From Lepeophtheirus salmonis (lineage: Eukaryota; Arthropoda; Copepoda; Siphonostomatoida; Caligidae): a DNA stretch of 64,000 nt. A program made the translations under genes and the position numbers. Below are positions 21,715 to 32,109 of this stretch, one piece after another. The DNA lies in the NCBI RefSeq assembly GCF_016086655.4, contig NC_052138.2:6696001-6760000 (forward strand), read 5' to 3'. The notes below the pieces were generated by a model that was not told the origin of the DNA, did not search any database, and saw nothing but the letters and a program-made list of their open reading frames with translations. Numbering within the stretch: position 1 is the first letter of the stretch; every line of letters starts with the position of its first letter.

Positions 21715-22100
21715 ATTACTTAAATGTTGGAATTGCTTCAATGTTAATTATTTGATGTCTAGCATCAAGTTGAGAGACGAAAGAATTTCCCCAATCACTG
21801 ATGATAATGGAGAACAGATCGATTTTTTACTATCGTTTTATACTTGGCTCAAATCATGGCAAGATATGCCTCTTCAAAAGAAGGACTGTCTTACAAAACA
21901 TTTTTGACTGCCTCACAAACATCAAGGAACTGGCTGAACCATCCAATAATCTTTTGAATGAGACAATAGCAAAGCTTATTTTATTTCGGAAGATCAATTC
22001 TGACCCACTTCAGAGGCACTTTGGATGGTATAGACAGCTTGGGAAGGAACCCATTTCTAAAGTTGTCAACAGTTTCTTGAAAGTGAAAATAAAATGAGAA
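21715..22100 (+). pseudogene. P-element-like transposase C-terminal relic
   Basis: The plus strand first gives KLRDERISPITDDNGEQIDF, then FLLSFYTWLKSWQD in one frame. After a frameshift near 21900 it gives INSDPLQRHFGWYRQLG in another. The pattern (T/S)DPLExxFGxYRQxxG is typical of arthropod P-element/THAP9-like transposases close to their C-terminus. The frame at 21801-22097 covers only the second part. The 5' end is lost in the gap. Confidence 0.65.
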
Positions 22101-23590
22101 TCAACTAATTGCTGGTGACTAACATCCAGTAATTTTCTTCTCTCCGTAATACGCGTAGGTGGTAGGAATAAATCAATGTTGTAGGCATATGCTTACCTCA
22201 TCTAATAATCTTACTATTTTAATCCATGAAAATGGTAGCCATCAAATTATTGATTCTTTTTTCAATTAACTTAACAGGGGTGGACTTGTGAGACCGAGTG
22301 ATTTTATGTTTATAACTGTAGCTAACATATATCATTTACTAATATATATATATATGATGGTGATGTAATAAAAAATTGTCTTTTTTCTTATAAAGATCCT
22401 AGAAAAATATTTATATTTTATCTGTAAGAAATACTGATGTGACAGGCCTATGTGACATAGATTAGTCTACAGCAAGTCTGCTAATGTCCATGAATTTTTA
22501 ACTTTTTTGAATTTCGTTTCTTCTAAATTGTTTAATTTCTTTTCAGAAAAATATTTTATAGATTTGAATAGTCAGCTTCATTCGAAAAAAGGAAGACAGC
22601 AAAAAAAACATTAAATTGGGAAAATAAATTAAAATAGTAAGTGCATTATTGTAATTTTTGTATTGATTTCCATGTAATGTATAGATTAAGGTGGAGCTTA
22701 TTTTTAAAATTGGAGAAAATATTGAGCTCTGAAGGTTGTAAATTTTTCCTTTCAGGCTAAAAACATCGTATATGAATTTTGAACAGTTATGAAAAATATT
22801 TAAAGGTAGCTCAACGGCAAGAAAGGTTTTAAATTTTACGATTTTTGTCAAAAAAGAGTGGTTTGACCTGAATACCAAATAAGCTCTTGGTGTTATAACA
22901 ATATTGAGAAATAAAAAAATTAAGTTTAATCAATTTGCAATAAAAAATATTTCATTATTTTTTTACTAGTGGCTGGTGCTAATTGTTCAAAAAGAGGAAA
23001 GGCTACTAAAAATTACATTTTTTGCTATATGTCCTATCTGTCTGATCTTAAAAGACATGATATCTACATATAAAATTGATGTTTCCCAAATTATTAGAAA
23101 TGGGGGATTTATTACTGAAAGTAGATACGATGGTTATTAAGGATAAATTTGACCTTTTTCAACCTTTTTTCGAAGAAAGATACTCTATAAGCTAAACCCA
23201 TTTTAAAAATCGTAATTAAGGTATTAATAAATACTCAATGCACAGACAATGATTTTTTTCTGTCCTTTACTTGAAACAAAAAGTCTTCATATTCAAATTT
23301 TAATCAATAAATAAAGTAATTGAACTTTATTTTATTTTAGACTGAGATAACCATTCTGAGCATTGCTATTTGGTTCAAATATTTTATGACGTTTGACCCT
23401 CAGAGCTCAACAATTCTCAAATTGAAAAAATTAACTCTACCCTAGTATGGATATACATGAAGTTATAATTACAATGATGTACTGTGTTTTCTATTTTTAT
23501 TCATTGGGGTATTGAATAAACTGAATAATTCTTAGAATTCGAAAACTATTTATATTTAAATGTTGATATTTCTAATATCCACAAATTACT
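22101..23590. other. Gene-free AT-rich stretch
   Basis: No gene or recognisable repeat. The minus-strand frame at 22543-22878 is low-complexity and hydrophobic. A short TA microsatellite lies near 22345. Confidence 0.55.
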
Positions 23591-26500
23591 GTTCTACAAA
23601 ATATAATTTTTAATTTCAATCTCGTTGACTTGACTCAAAAATTCGGTCTGAAAGGAAGTATTTCTTGGAGGAGAGGGACTCAGTCTTCCAGAATTGATTT
23701 CTCCTACTTGACACATATGGTAAAAAATTATTTTTTTAAATATGAAACACCCTCTGATCATTAATATATTTGCTTGGAAATAGCCTTATAAAACTTCTCC
23801 GTTAAGGATACAAAAATGGTTGAAAGAAGACGATAAATACAAAAAGAAATTTAGAAAAAAATAATTGTTAGGAGGTTTAATGACTCTTTTTTATCCAACA
23901 AAGCAACAGAAAAGCTCATAAAAGTAATTAATTCAACAACTTCATAGTTTATTTTGCAAGATAGGAAGAAATTTTTTTTTACACAAAAGTCAAGCAAATA
24001 AAATTCTCAATAATGGATCAAATTTTGTAGATTATTTGATTTTTCTAGAACTATAGAAATTGAGTTGAGTTAGAAGGATTTATTTGCAGAAAGGTTAAGA
24101 AATTTTTTAAGAAAGATAGATTTTCTTCCCAAGGTGTTGAAAAATTATTCAATTAGAAAAAGTCTTAACCAAACCAGTAAATGGATTTATAGATTACTTT
24201 CATTACCCTTTCCAAAACATTGTTGCACAAAAAGAGGCCACTTTACTAAATGAGAGGTAATTTCCAATGTTCTTTAGAATTATATCTTCTCCAAAGAAAA
24301 TTTCTAAATTTAAAGGAAAGTATCATAAAGATAATAAAGCCAAAATGTCCAGATGGAGGCTATGAATAAGTTTATTCAAATTAAACGATTAATTCATTTT
24401 GTATCTTTTAAAGATTGAAAGTTCCATGGAAAAGTTGGGATGTTTACCTAAATAACAGACAAAAGGAATAATTGTATTGATTCCAAAAAAAAAAAATGGA
24501 CAATTTATAGATATTATAGACAAATTACATCACTCATTTTCTTCATAATAAGAATAAAAAGGCTATTTAAGTAATAGGAAAATTTCCAATGTTTGTACAA
24601 TATACAAGCTGCAATTAACAAAGTAGAAAGTAGCAAGAAGATTTGAGCAATAATAGTAATATACATTTGTACTGTTTTGACTCTATTTCACAAACGCATA
24701 TTTTTAAATATGTCAAAAAGTTTCTTTCGAAATGTTTTTTTACCCCCGTACGTACCTTGTTATACCACATCAATTAACGATCTCATTGGACGGACTATAA
24801 GCCAGACAATCATCTTAGAAAAGAGCTGTCACTAGGAACGCCACTCGTCTCCACTTCTTTTCACATCTGCAATCAAAAAACTCGTTATAGTTGTTAGAAA
24901 GTGGCGAAGACGATTTTTGATTAACTTTGAGAGACCTCAACATATTATTTAATTGTATACAGATGTAGAAACAAGCTCTAAGTCTCAGATAATTGCAAAA
25001 ATTAAAGGTCTTATGAGTTTTTTTGAAGTTTTAAGAAAAAACAGGATTCACAGTGAATAAAAATAAAACCTCAATAACATTTTTAGGCCCCTGGAAGCCT
25101 GAAGATGATCTTAAAGTCAGAAGCTGTAAATTTAGTAGAATGGTGGAAATTTTGAGTATAAAATGGAACAGCAGTAGTATTCATAAAGATAATTGGAACG
25201 AAATTCGGACCTCCTTCGACAAATATTGAACCTCCAAAGAAGAATTTACTTTAATAAAAATATGCCAATACCTTTAATTTTATATAAGGCTACAACAAGT
25301 ATGCAACAATCTTATAAAGCTATTTTAAAAGAGGATAAACGGATTAATGATTCGTTTTATAAGAATTATATCGAAACCATGAAAAGGCCAAAATCCCATA
25401 TAGCCGGTGGAGTAGCTCAACATTCCCCTATTGTCTCAAAAATTTACTCCAAAATTATTGTGGATCTTTCAATAAATCTAGTGCTAGAATGAACAAGAAG
25501 TGTACGAACCGAGAACAGTATATTTGACTTATAATTGGACCAAACCGACTAACGAAATTACTTCTTCAATTTCTCTAGTTTGGGGACTCACCTCAGAGAA
25601 TGGTTTGAATGCTTTTATAAACGACTCAACCATTTATATAATTCCTCAAAATATTAAAAAAAGTATATTTTTTAGAAATTTAAATGACCCCTAAATTTTG
25701 TTTAATAAACATGCAATCAGACCAATTGTTTTAAAAGTTCATAATTTAAATTCAGAAGAATCACTCAAGGATTGCAAATAAGATTTTTACTTATTAATTA
25801 TTCAAAATATTAGTTAATCATAAAAAGTTTACCTTACAGTTACAAATCTGAACAAGATTTTATTAAATATACTTGGTCCGGCAAGGACTGTGGAAAAATA
25901 TATCATAATATTTCATGTGTTTGTTGACTACCTGCCATCTATATCCATAAACCCAAAAGAGTTGATGAATGGGGAAAAAAAAATATATGTTAAAGGTCAT
26001 GTTCTTTTTTGAATTTCAAAGAAGAACAGTGGAATTTCTGAGATAACAAGGGACCTAGAATGTGTAATTCTTAATTATGAATGTTTGTTAATTTGAATGG
26101 TTACAGTTGTTTTATTAATGATTGATTTTTAGAATATGAGTTAAAATATTATCCTTGAGCATTAAGCATAAACTAAAATGTTTTTTATGTATTTGATATT
26201 TATATATAGTATAATCTATAAACAAAACAAAGATATTTTTTTTAATATTAAGATTTTGTTAACCTGTTAATTAAAATTTTGCAAAAAAAAAATAGTTTTT
26301 TCTAAATACGGCACAACACGAGGTAAGAACACTTCAATTAGTTACATTTTATTTGAGCCATATAAAGGGGTCCCCAATTATTTCAGTTTTTGGTATTATG
26401 AAAAATCTGCATTGTAAGAAGATCTTTTTAGTACTACAACCTGTAAAATGAGAAAAATAATTTTCAATATTCACATTTTACTATTTTTCCATTTTTTTTT

Positions 26501-26690
26501 GTTCAGGTAAGGACAATCAAAATATTGATTTGTCATAAATTATTTTAAATAATATTTTCCAGACATAACACTTGTATAATTTAATTTTAATCGGGTATTT
26601 AGTTGATTTAAAAAAAATATCAAAAGAGAAAACTAGGAAGAAATATTTTTGATTGCTTGAAAATCCAAATATAAAATAAGAATGTGGCAT
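23590..26690 (+). pseudogene. Non-LTR retrotransposon (LINE) relic, copy A
   Basis: Translating across frames gives, in order: an endonuclease tail (SISWRRGTQSSRIDFSYL, then a PSDH motif); reverse-transcriptase pieces (a NNRQKGIIVLIPK-like block near 24450-24490, an RT-core remnant with SSPLLFTSAIKKL near 24840-24890, and a possible YADD-site remnant near 24960); KTSITFLGPWKPED near 25065-25105; and a C-terminal region whose longest frames are 25193-25492 and 25500-25694. Many stops and frameshifts make it non-functional. It starts inside the endonuclease domain, so it is 5' truncated. Copy B at 32110-35200 is collinear and in the same orientation. The two bracket the apyrase gene. Confidence 0.72.
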
Positions 26691-26764
26691 TACTTTGATA
26701 TTCTTTAAGATCCAAGACATTTTAAATATTACGCATATTTTTAATATAAAAAAGTGGCGAACAA

Positions 26765-27150
26765 AAAAAATGCACAGAATTTTGATTATTAGTTATAACT
26801 ACAGCCCTTTTAGTAGCTATCTTCCTTTTTTATTTTCTAAGAAAGGGAAAGTTGTTCCACCTACATTTATCCTCTTTAAAGTTTTTATATTATCATCCTT
26901 CGTTAAAATTTTTCACTCCTATGAGGATTATAAACGATTAGGTCAAGTTTGTATGTTACTACATTACAAATGTTTAGAAACCAACGGATATATACAACTC
27001 AAAACTAAGCTCTCCAAATGTAAAAGAACTTAGTGGCATTGACATATATCAAACTAAGATTTTTTTTTTTTTTTGAGTAGACATGTGTCTTCATCAAATA
27101 AACATATATTCATGGAAGTATAATAAAAGGTTGAGTGTAATATTTAACTT
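26765..27150 (+). repeat. Apyrase upstream segment present in several copies
   Basis: This stretch directly upstream of the apyrase gene recurs, in order, at about 39515-39965, and in part at 39000-39200 and 40765-41080. Landmarks are gaaagttgt(t/a)ccacctacat, gattaggtcaagt, aaaactaagctctcc, and ttgagtag before a catggaagtataa block. The frame at 26695-27033 lies within it, but its copies do not keep the frame open. I treat it as non-coding. Confidence 0.7.
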
Positions 27151-27221
27151 ATGAGTTTCAATTGTAATTGTTTTAGAAAAGAAATAAAAAGAGAATCAAG
27201 TAATCATATCGTATGACTTAT

Positions 27222-27330
27222 GAGCTGTGATGTAAATCTGATGAATTTTTTAGCGGGCCCGTTTTATTTTGGAATTGGGTATATAAAGCATAAATTTTCA
27301 TATTTCCTTAGCAGTTATAACATATAAGAC
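27222..27330 (+). repeat. R1 5' fragment overlapping the apyrase promoter
   Basis: The block tgatgtaaatctgatg, ttttttagcgggcccg and ttttggaattg, then a ttttcatatttcctt block, aligns with 42070-42150 (atgtaaatccagtatg, ttttttagcagcccggg, attttgtaattg, ttttattttcctt). It also aligns more loosely with 31775-31860. The TATA box of the apyrase lies inside this alignment. Confidence 0.5.
27280..27288 (+). promoter_or_regulatory. TATA box of the apyrase gene
   Basis: TATATAAAG lies 75 bases upstream of the apyrase start codon, leaving a 5' UTR of about 45-55 bases if transcription starts 25-30 bases downstream. It sits within the R1-like sequence. Confidence 0.65.
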
Positions 27331-27362
27331 AAAGATTAAGTATTTATAAAGACCAAATTATA

Positions 27363-28461
27363 ATGGACACAACTTTTATCGTTTTACGGAGTCCGGGAAT
27401 CCTTTTCTATGGCGTGGTTTGTCTCTTTGTCCTCCCTAGGTATTTATTTCAATTTCGTTTCATATCTTGCAGAATTCAAAGTTAAATAACTTCAACTAAT
27501 TCTCATTTTTTCCATATTAATTATTAGGAGTACCGAAGGGGCTCCTTTTTACTACACAACACAATCTAAATCATATCGTATAGGAATGATCGCAGATTTA
27601 GACGCTAAAGCAAAGAAGGGAAATGACACATGGTATAGCTTCTTTAAGCGTGGATATTTAACTAATGAAGGTGAAAATAAATATTCCGTCAAATTCGATG
27701 ATGAAGTTTTAGAAGTACGCTCAAAACTGAGTTATAAATTAAAAGGCATGGAATTATCAGATTTAATTGTCTTTAACGATGAACTCTATTCCTGTGATGA
27801 TAAAACTGGAGTCATTTCTAGGTTAAACATTACTTCTACAAATGTTCAGCCCATTCCGTGGGTTATTTTATCTGATGGAAACGGGAATGAGGTAAAGGGA
27901 TTCAAATGTGAATGGATGACAGTCAAGGATGATTGTTTATTTGTTGGTGGGCACGGACTTAAGATAAATCAAAGTAAAAAAACTATGTATATCAAAAAAA
28001 TATCCAAGGAGGGTGAAGTTGAGCATATAAGCTGGGTGGATCAATTTGAAGCAATAAGAAAGGTTATAGGGATTACAGATCCAGGTTATATAACTCATGA
28101 AGCTGTTAATTGGAGCCCGATTAATAACAAATGGTTCTTTTTACCAAGAAAGGCTTCAACGGAAGAATTTGATGAAGAAAAGGATGAGATAAAAGGAACA
28201 AATTTTTTAATAAAAATGAATGGCGATGATATTGAAGTTATTCGAGTAGGAAATACTGAAGAGATTGAAAGTCCAAGTCATGGTTACTCTAGTTTCAAAT
28301 TCATTCCAGGTTCAGAAGAAAAACACATTTTAGCATTGAAATCTGAGGAGCACAATGGAAATACAGCCTCTTATATAAGTGTTTTTGACATCATGGGAAA
28401 AATTCTCATGCCTGAGATACAAATTGCAGATGATAAATTTGAAGGAATTGAATTTATTTAA
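27363..28461 (+). CDS. Secreted calcium-activated nucleotidase / apyrase (2 exons)
   Basis: Exons 27363-27439 and 27528-28461 flank an 88-bp GT-AG phase-2 intron, giving 336 residues. The start was chosen because it adds a signal peptide (hydrophobic GILFYGVVCLFVLP, likely cut near STEGA) and follows a TATA box. The mature part matches the Cimex-type apyrase/CANT1 family (Pfam apyrase fold, a five-bladed propeller). Seen: YRIGMIADLDAKAK near the N-terminus, WYSFFKRGYL, the FNDELYSCDDKTG blade, VGGHGLK, HEAVNWSPINNKWFFLPRKA, ESPSHGYSSFKFIPGS, and the C-terminal FEGIEFI ending. Length fits the family. Known role: Ca-dependent hydrolysis of extracellular ATP and ADP. In blood-feeding arthropods it stops platelet aggregation; other members are ER/Golgi UDPases. 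A secreted anti-haemostatic role is plausible here but inferred. A fragment of this gene lies at 41082-41134. Confidence 0.93.
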
Positions 28462-28540
28462 GAAGTTAGGAACCTGGAGGGAAAGTTTTTTTTTTTTTTT
28501 TTCATTTTATCAAAGATTAATTAATCTTTTTTTTTTTTTT

Positions 28541-28640
28541 CATCATTTAAATGTATTTCAGCAGGACGAGGTTCTGGCCCATACTGCTAATATTCTACAA
28601 CAGTGGATGGGTAGTTTAAATTTCATTTAAATTGAAACTA
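28541..28640 (+). mobile_element. Mariner transposase fragment in the apyrase 3' flank
   Basis: The plus strand gives VFQQDEVLAHTANILQQWMG and then stops. This is the second-Asp region of a mariner transposase (usual form: QQDxAPAHxA). It closely matches the minus-strand relic at about 30830-30890, so the two come from the same subfamily. It begins 80 bases after the apyrase stop, after two poly-T tracts, and may lie in the 3' UTR. Confidence 0.7.
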
Positions 28641-28705
28641 TAATGTAAATTCTATTTTTTTTTGTGTTATCAACTAAACAAAATCCTTATTTTTGTTATA
28701 TGCAT

Positions 28706-28711
28706 AATAAA
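28706..28711 (+). terminator. Candidate poly(A) signal of apyrase
   Basis: AATAAA about 245 bases after the stop codon, with another at 28727-28732. If used, the mariner fragment would be part of the mature 3' UTR. Confidence 0.4.
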
Positions 28712-28739
28712 AATTAGATATATTTTAATAAATTAGCTT

Positions 28740-30600
28740 TTATTTGTCATTTTTTGAAGGTATTTATTTCATTTCTTTTATTTAATTATCTTAACAAAAT
28801 TGAATTGTGTGCTCATTTTTATTTTTTATTTAAATGGTTAAAGGAAAATTGGTCAAAAAAGGATATTAAATTTTTTTATATATACGATTGCATATTTTAA
28901 TTTAATAATGTAAAAAATGGGAATATGTACTTTATATTTCACATATTTACATTCAGGCTTCTTAGCATTCCCTTGTTTGGGCGTTTTTTCCATTTTTTGT
29001 GTGTTTATGTTTCCACTTTCAGCGTTAAGCCATTAGTTCTGTTCAATTCTGCATTCTAGTCATAAGCCAGTAACATATTCGCTGTATGACAACAAATTGC
29101 GACTTTTGCTTTGCTAGTGTATGGAGGCCTTATTTGAGAACCAGGTTCCAAATAAATATCTAGTTAGTATATTCCATATTAATTTTAATGACAAGAATAT
29201 AAAAAGAAGAACTTCATCATGATCAAACTTCAACATTTATATCATGATACAGTTACTAAATCACATTACTCATGTTTGGTATCTCTGTAAACCCTAAGTT
29301 TTTTTATGTCAAAATTCTACAAATTGTTTAAGTTTTCTTCAACTATGAAGAAATAACTTTGAGATTTGTTTACAATAGTCACAAAGTTATAAAATAATTC
29401 AATGTGTAGATCAGGAGTCAATATAAGCAACATTTTATTTGAATAATTGATTTTTTTAAAAGATAACTTATTCTACAATAATCATTTACGACAATTTATA
29501 TTACAGTTTTTGTTTTCTTTCCGTCATTGACAATTTCCTTGCTTGAAAATATTGCTGTGAAAATGACATATTTGCCTTCTTTTCATGTTTTTATATTATA
29601 TAATCAGAAATAATAATGTTTATATGAACAAATGATTAAGGTTTCACAAATATGGGACCATGAAGTCTATATTTTTTAATCATAACTAAGATCTTCATTG
29701 ATATCTACAAAGATTCACAATTGGTCAGATAAGGAACAAAAGCAATTGTCAACCAACATTCTGAACTCTGAGATTTATCTAGCTAAGTTTAGTTTTGCTT
29801 CATTGGGGTACAACACTTCACCTGTAGAACTTGTGGGATGGTGTGTTTGGTGATATAATAGCCGTACCTTGATGCTCAGGTAAGTTTGGGTGGAAAAATT
29901 CAACCTGCCTCGGGGACCAGCAGTAAATATTTTATATCATACTCGGAAAATCAAATTCTCTATCAAATTTCCACTTTCATACTGCTTGGTAATATTTGTA
30001 ATATAGGCTAATAATAATTTTGCAACTAAAAATAAAAAGAATATTGAATGTGTACTCGCCTGATAACAATCACGATAAAGATTTCCATGTCTTATATAAA
30101 TTGGAATTAATCAATAAGATAAAAATATATACTAACGGATAACTATCAAATAAAGAATCTGATATTTTGAAAAATATGATTGATTTTCTATCTTAATTGT
30201 TTTTTGTCGAATCAATACTAAAACTATTGCAATATAGTTGTTTTTTCGTTTAACTATTGTTCTGAATAAAGCATATAATTAGCTCGTATGGCAAACAATG
30301 AGTAATTATCTTTAATAAATGCATTTGTGTGGAGATCTTAGATATTTGCAAGAGTAATATTTCAATATGTTGTCATGCAATTTAGTTGCAATTAGAATTA
30401 AGTAATTACATTGAAAATGTGATTTATGAATTTCAAAGCCTTGATTTTTTTATAGGTACCGGGTGTAGAAAAAATACTGAGACCTGCCTCTAAGTAGTCA
30501 TTAAAATACTCATAATTGATCAGGATGATTTTGTTCATGGAAAGTTTTATTTTATAATACTTTCTACTATAATAATGGACATTAATTATAAATCTGACTA
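28740..30600. other. Gene-free AT-rich stretch
   Basis: No gene recognised. Open frames are short and low-complexity, and no repeat family from elsewhere in the window was matched by eye. Confidence 0.5.
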
Positions 30601-31490
30601 CCATCACCTTCTATGACAGACTTATATTGCCTCTCGAACCCCTTGCATTCATTGGCAAAGTAGTCATTTTTCATGATCCTCAACTACTGGTAAACAGAGG
30701 TTATCAGGGCATAAATATTCGGGTGGTGAACTTTGTAGGCCTTCCTACTCAAATAGTAATCCATTGGATTCAGATCTGTGCTCTGAGGGGGCCAAGGTTC
30801 TTGGACTGGAAGTTCATGTTACTACCCATCAACTGTTGTAGAATATTAGCAGTTTGGGCTGGAACCTCGTCCTGCTGAAATACATACGTGGCCTTGTTGG
30901 AATTCTTCATTGTTTTCGTGATCTATGGGACCATATCTTCTTTCAGCACCATAAAGAAGTCGTCTTTGGATATCCAACAAGAAACCAAATGGGATGCATT
31001 TTTTTCTCCATTTGATGCCACAGCTCCAACATCATCACAGATGCCAGACGTTTGGTCTTTCTGACTGTCCTTATACATCTGTCAAGAGTTGCTGACATCT
31101 CTGTAGGCAAAGTTCTTCTGATGTTGGGACAGGAGTGGCCTCTCAGTTCTTCTAAACGACCTTCCTACAGCCTTTCGGATCACATGGCCCACACCAGACC
31201 GATTAACCTTATTCTTCTAGGCCAACTCTGACATCTTCATCATTGGTTTGACCTTAAAGACTTCCATGATGGCTTCAGGCTTCACTTTGGTGAGTCTTCC
31301 ACTATTGTGTTTGTTCTTGAGGTTGTTCCCATCCGCCAAACAATTTCTACCCGACTTGCTGACGTTTAATGCCTTCATGATGTACAAGGTGGTCCTTTAT
31401 ATTTAATTATATTGGCCATGATGGCTCTTCTTGCCCCCATTGCGACATATATGAAATTTTTGTTTACCATTGTGCATCAATCAAAGGTTT
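30600..31490 (-). pseudogene. Mariner-like transposase relic
   Basis: On the minus strand a decayed transposase can be followed. It runs from an N-terminal block with KMSELAxKNKVNRSGVGHVI, through RPLLSQHQKNFAYRDVS, SCWISKDDFFMVLKED and TYVFQQDEVPAQTANILQQL, to a frame-shifted STDLNPMDYYLSRKAYKVHH. The order (helix-turn-helix region, first Asp, QQD, DLNPxD) is that of mariner. Stops and a frameshift after MNFQ make it dead. The plus-strand frame at 30627-30878 is its shadow. Clear terminal repeats were not found. Confidence 0.75.
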
Positions 31491-31774
31491 AAAATCTAAG
31501 CGTTTCAAAAATAGTCGCTACTTTAAAATTCAATCAACAACACCTATTCAAAACTGTATTTTTAGAAGGGCTCATTACTTTTTCCACAAGTGGTATATGT
31601 TTGACTATTTAAAATCTTACAAGTAATTTTTTTGGACATAAAACCTAGACTAATGGTCGAAAAATTGACTTTTGAGCATAAGATGTGGCATTGTTGTTAT
31701 TTCTCAGTTCTTTTAACCCATTTGTAGCGGGCGCGTTTGAGCGTTTCCATTACAGGTTTTTAGTATTATATGTA

Positions 31775-32105
31775 GTAATGTAAATCTGGAATTTTTTTTT
31801 GGATGGCCTGTTTTTTTAGAATTTGGTCATCTGAAGCAATTTTCTTTTCCTTAACAGATATCATTATAATGAAATTCCTGAGTATTGAACATCCTTTCCG
31901 AAATATATTCAATCATATTCCAAACCTGATTCAACATGCGGGTGAGTTAAAAAAAGACAGGGCGGTTTAACATTTAAAATGTACTGCAGGGTTGTAACTG
32001 TAAGTCCATGTTAGACCTAGAGTAAAATTGAGGTTTGCCATTGGAGTATTTCTTTCCAATTTTATTGTTTATTTCCTTCTCCCCTACTTCCTTGTCACAG
32101 CTGAT
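31775..32105 (+). repeat. R1 dispersed repeat, diverged copy
   Basis: It contains atgtaaatctgg near its start, tcctgagtattgaac, ttcaatcatattccaaacc, gtaagtccatgttagacc and the pyrimidine block cttccttgtcacagctga, in R1 order. It ends where LINE copy B begins, and its 3' third is missing. Confidence 0.65.
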
Positions 32106-32109
32106 ACAA

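Noticed and set aside
22345..22360. TA microsatellites here and at 40616, 47606 and 58244
   Set aside because: Short simple repeats, common in such DNA. Those at 40.6 and 47.6 kb are simply part of R2.
25193..25694. Two adjacent frames first considered as a possible new gene or endogenous viral gene
   Set aside because: Upstream endonuclease and reverse-transcriptase motifs in the same orientation, and a collinear second copy at 32-35 kb, show that they are the C-terminal part of a LINE.
26695..27033. 112-codon frame just upstream of the apyrase
   Set aside because: The segment exists in several copies (39.0-41.1 kb) whose frames are not conserved, so it is non-coding flank or repeat.
30627..30878. 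83-codon plus-strand frame
   Set aside because: Antisense of a mariner transposase relic on the minus strand.
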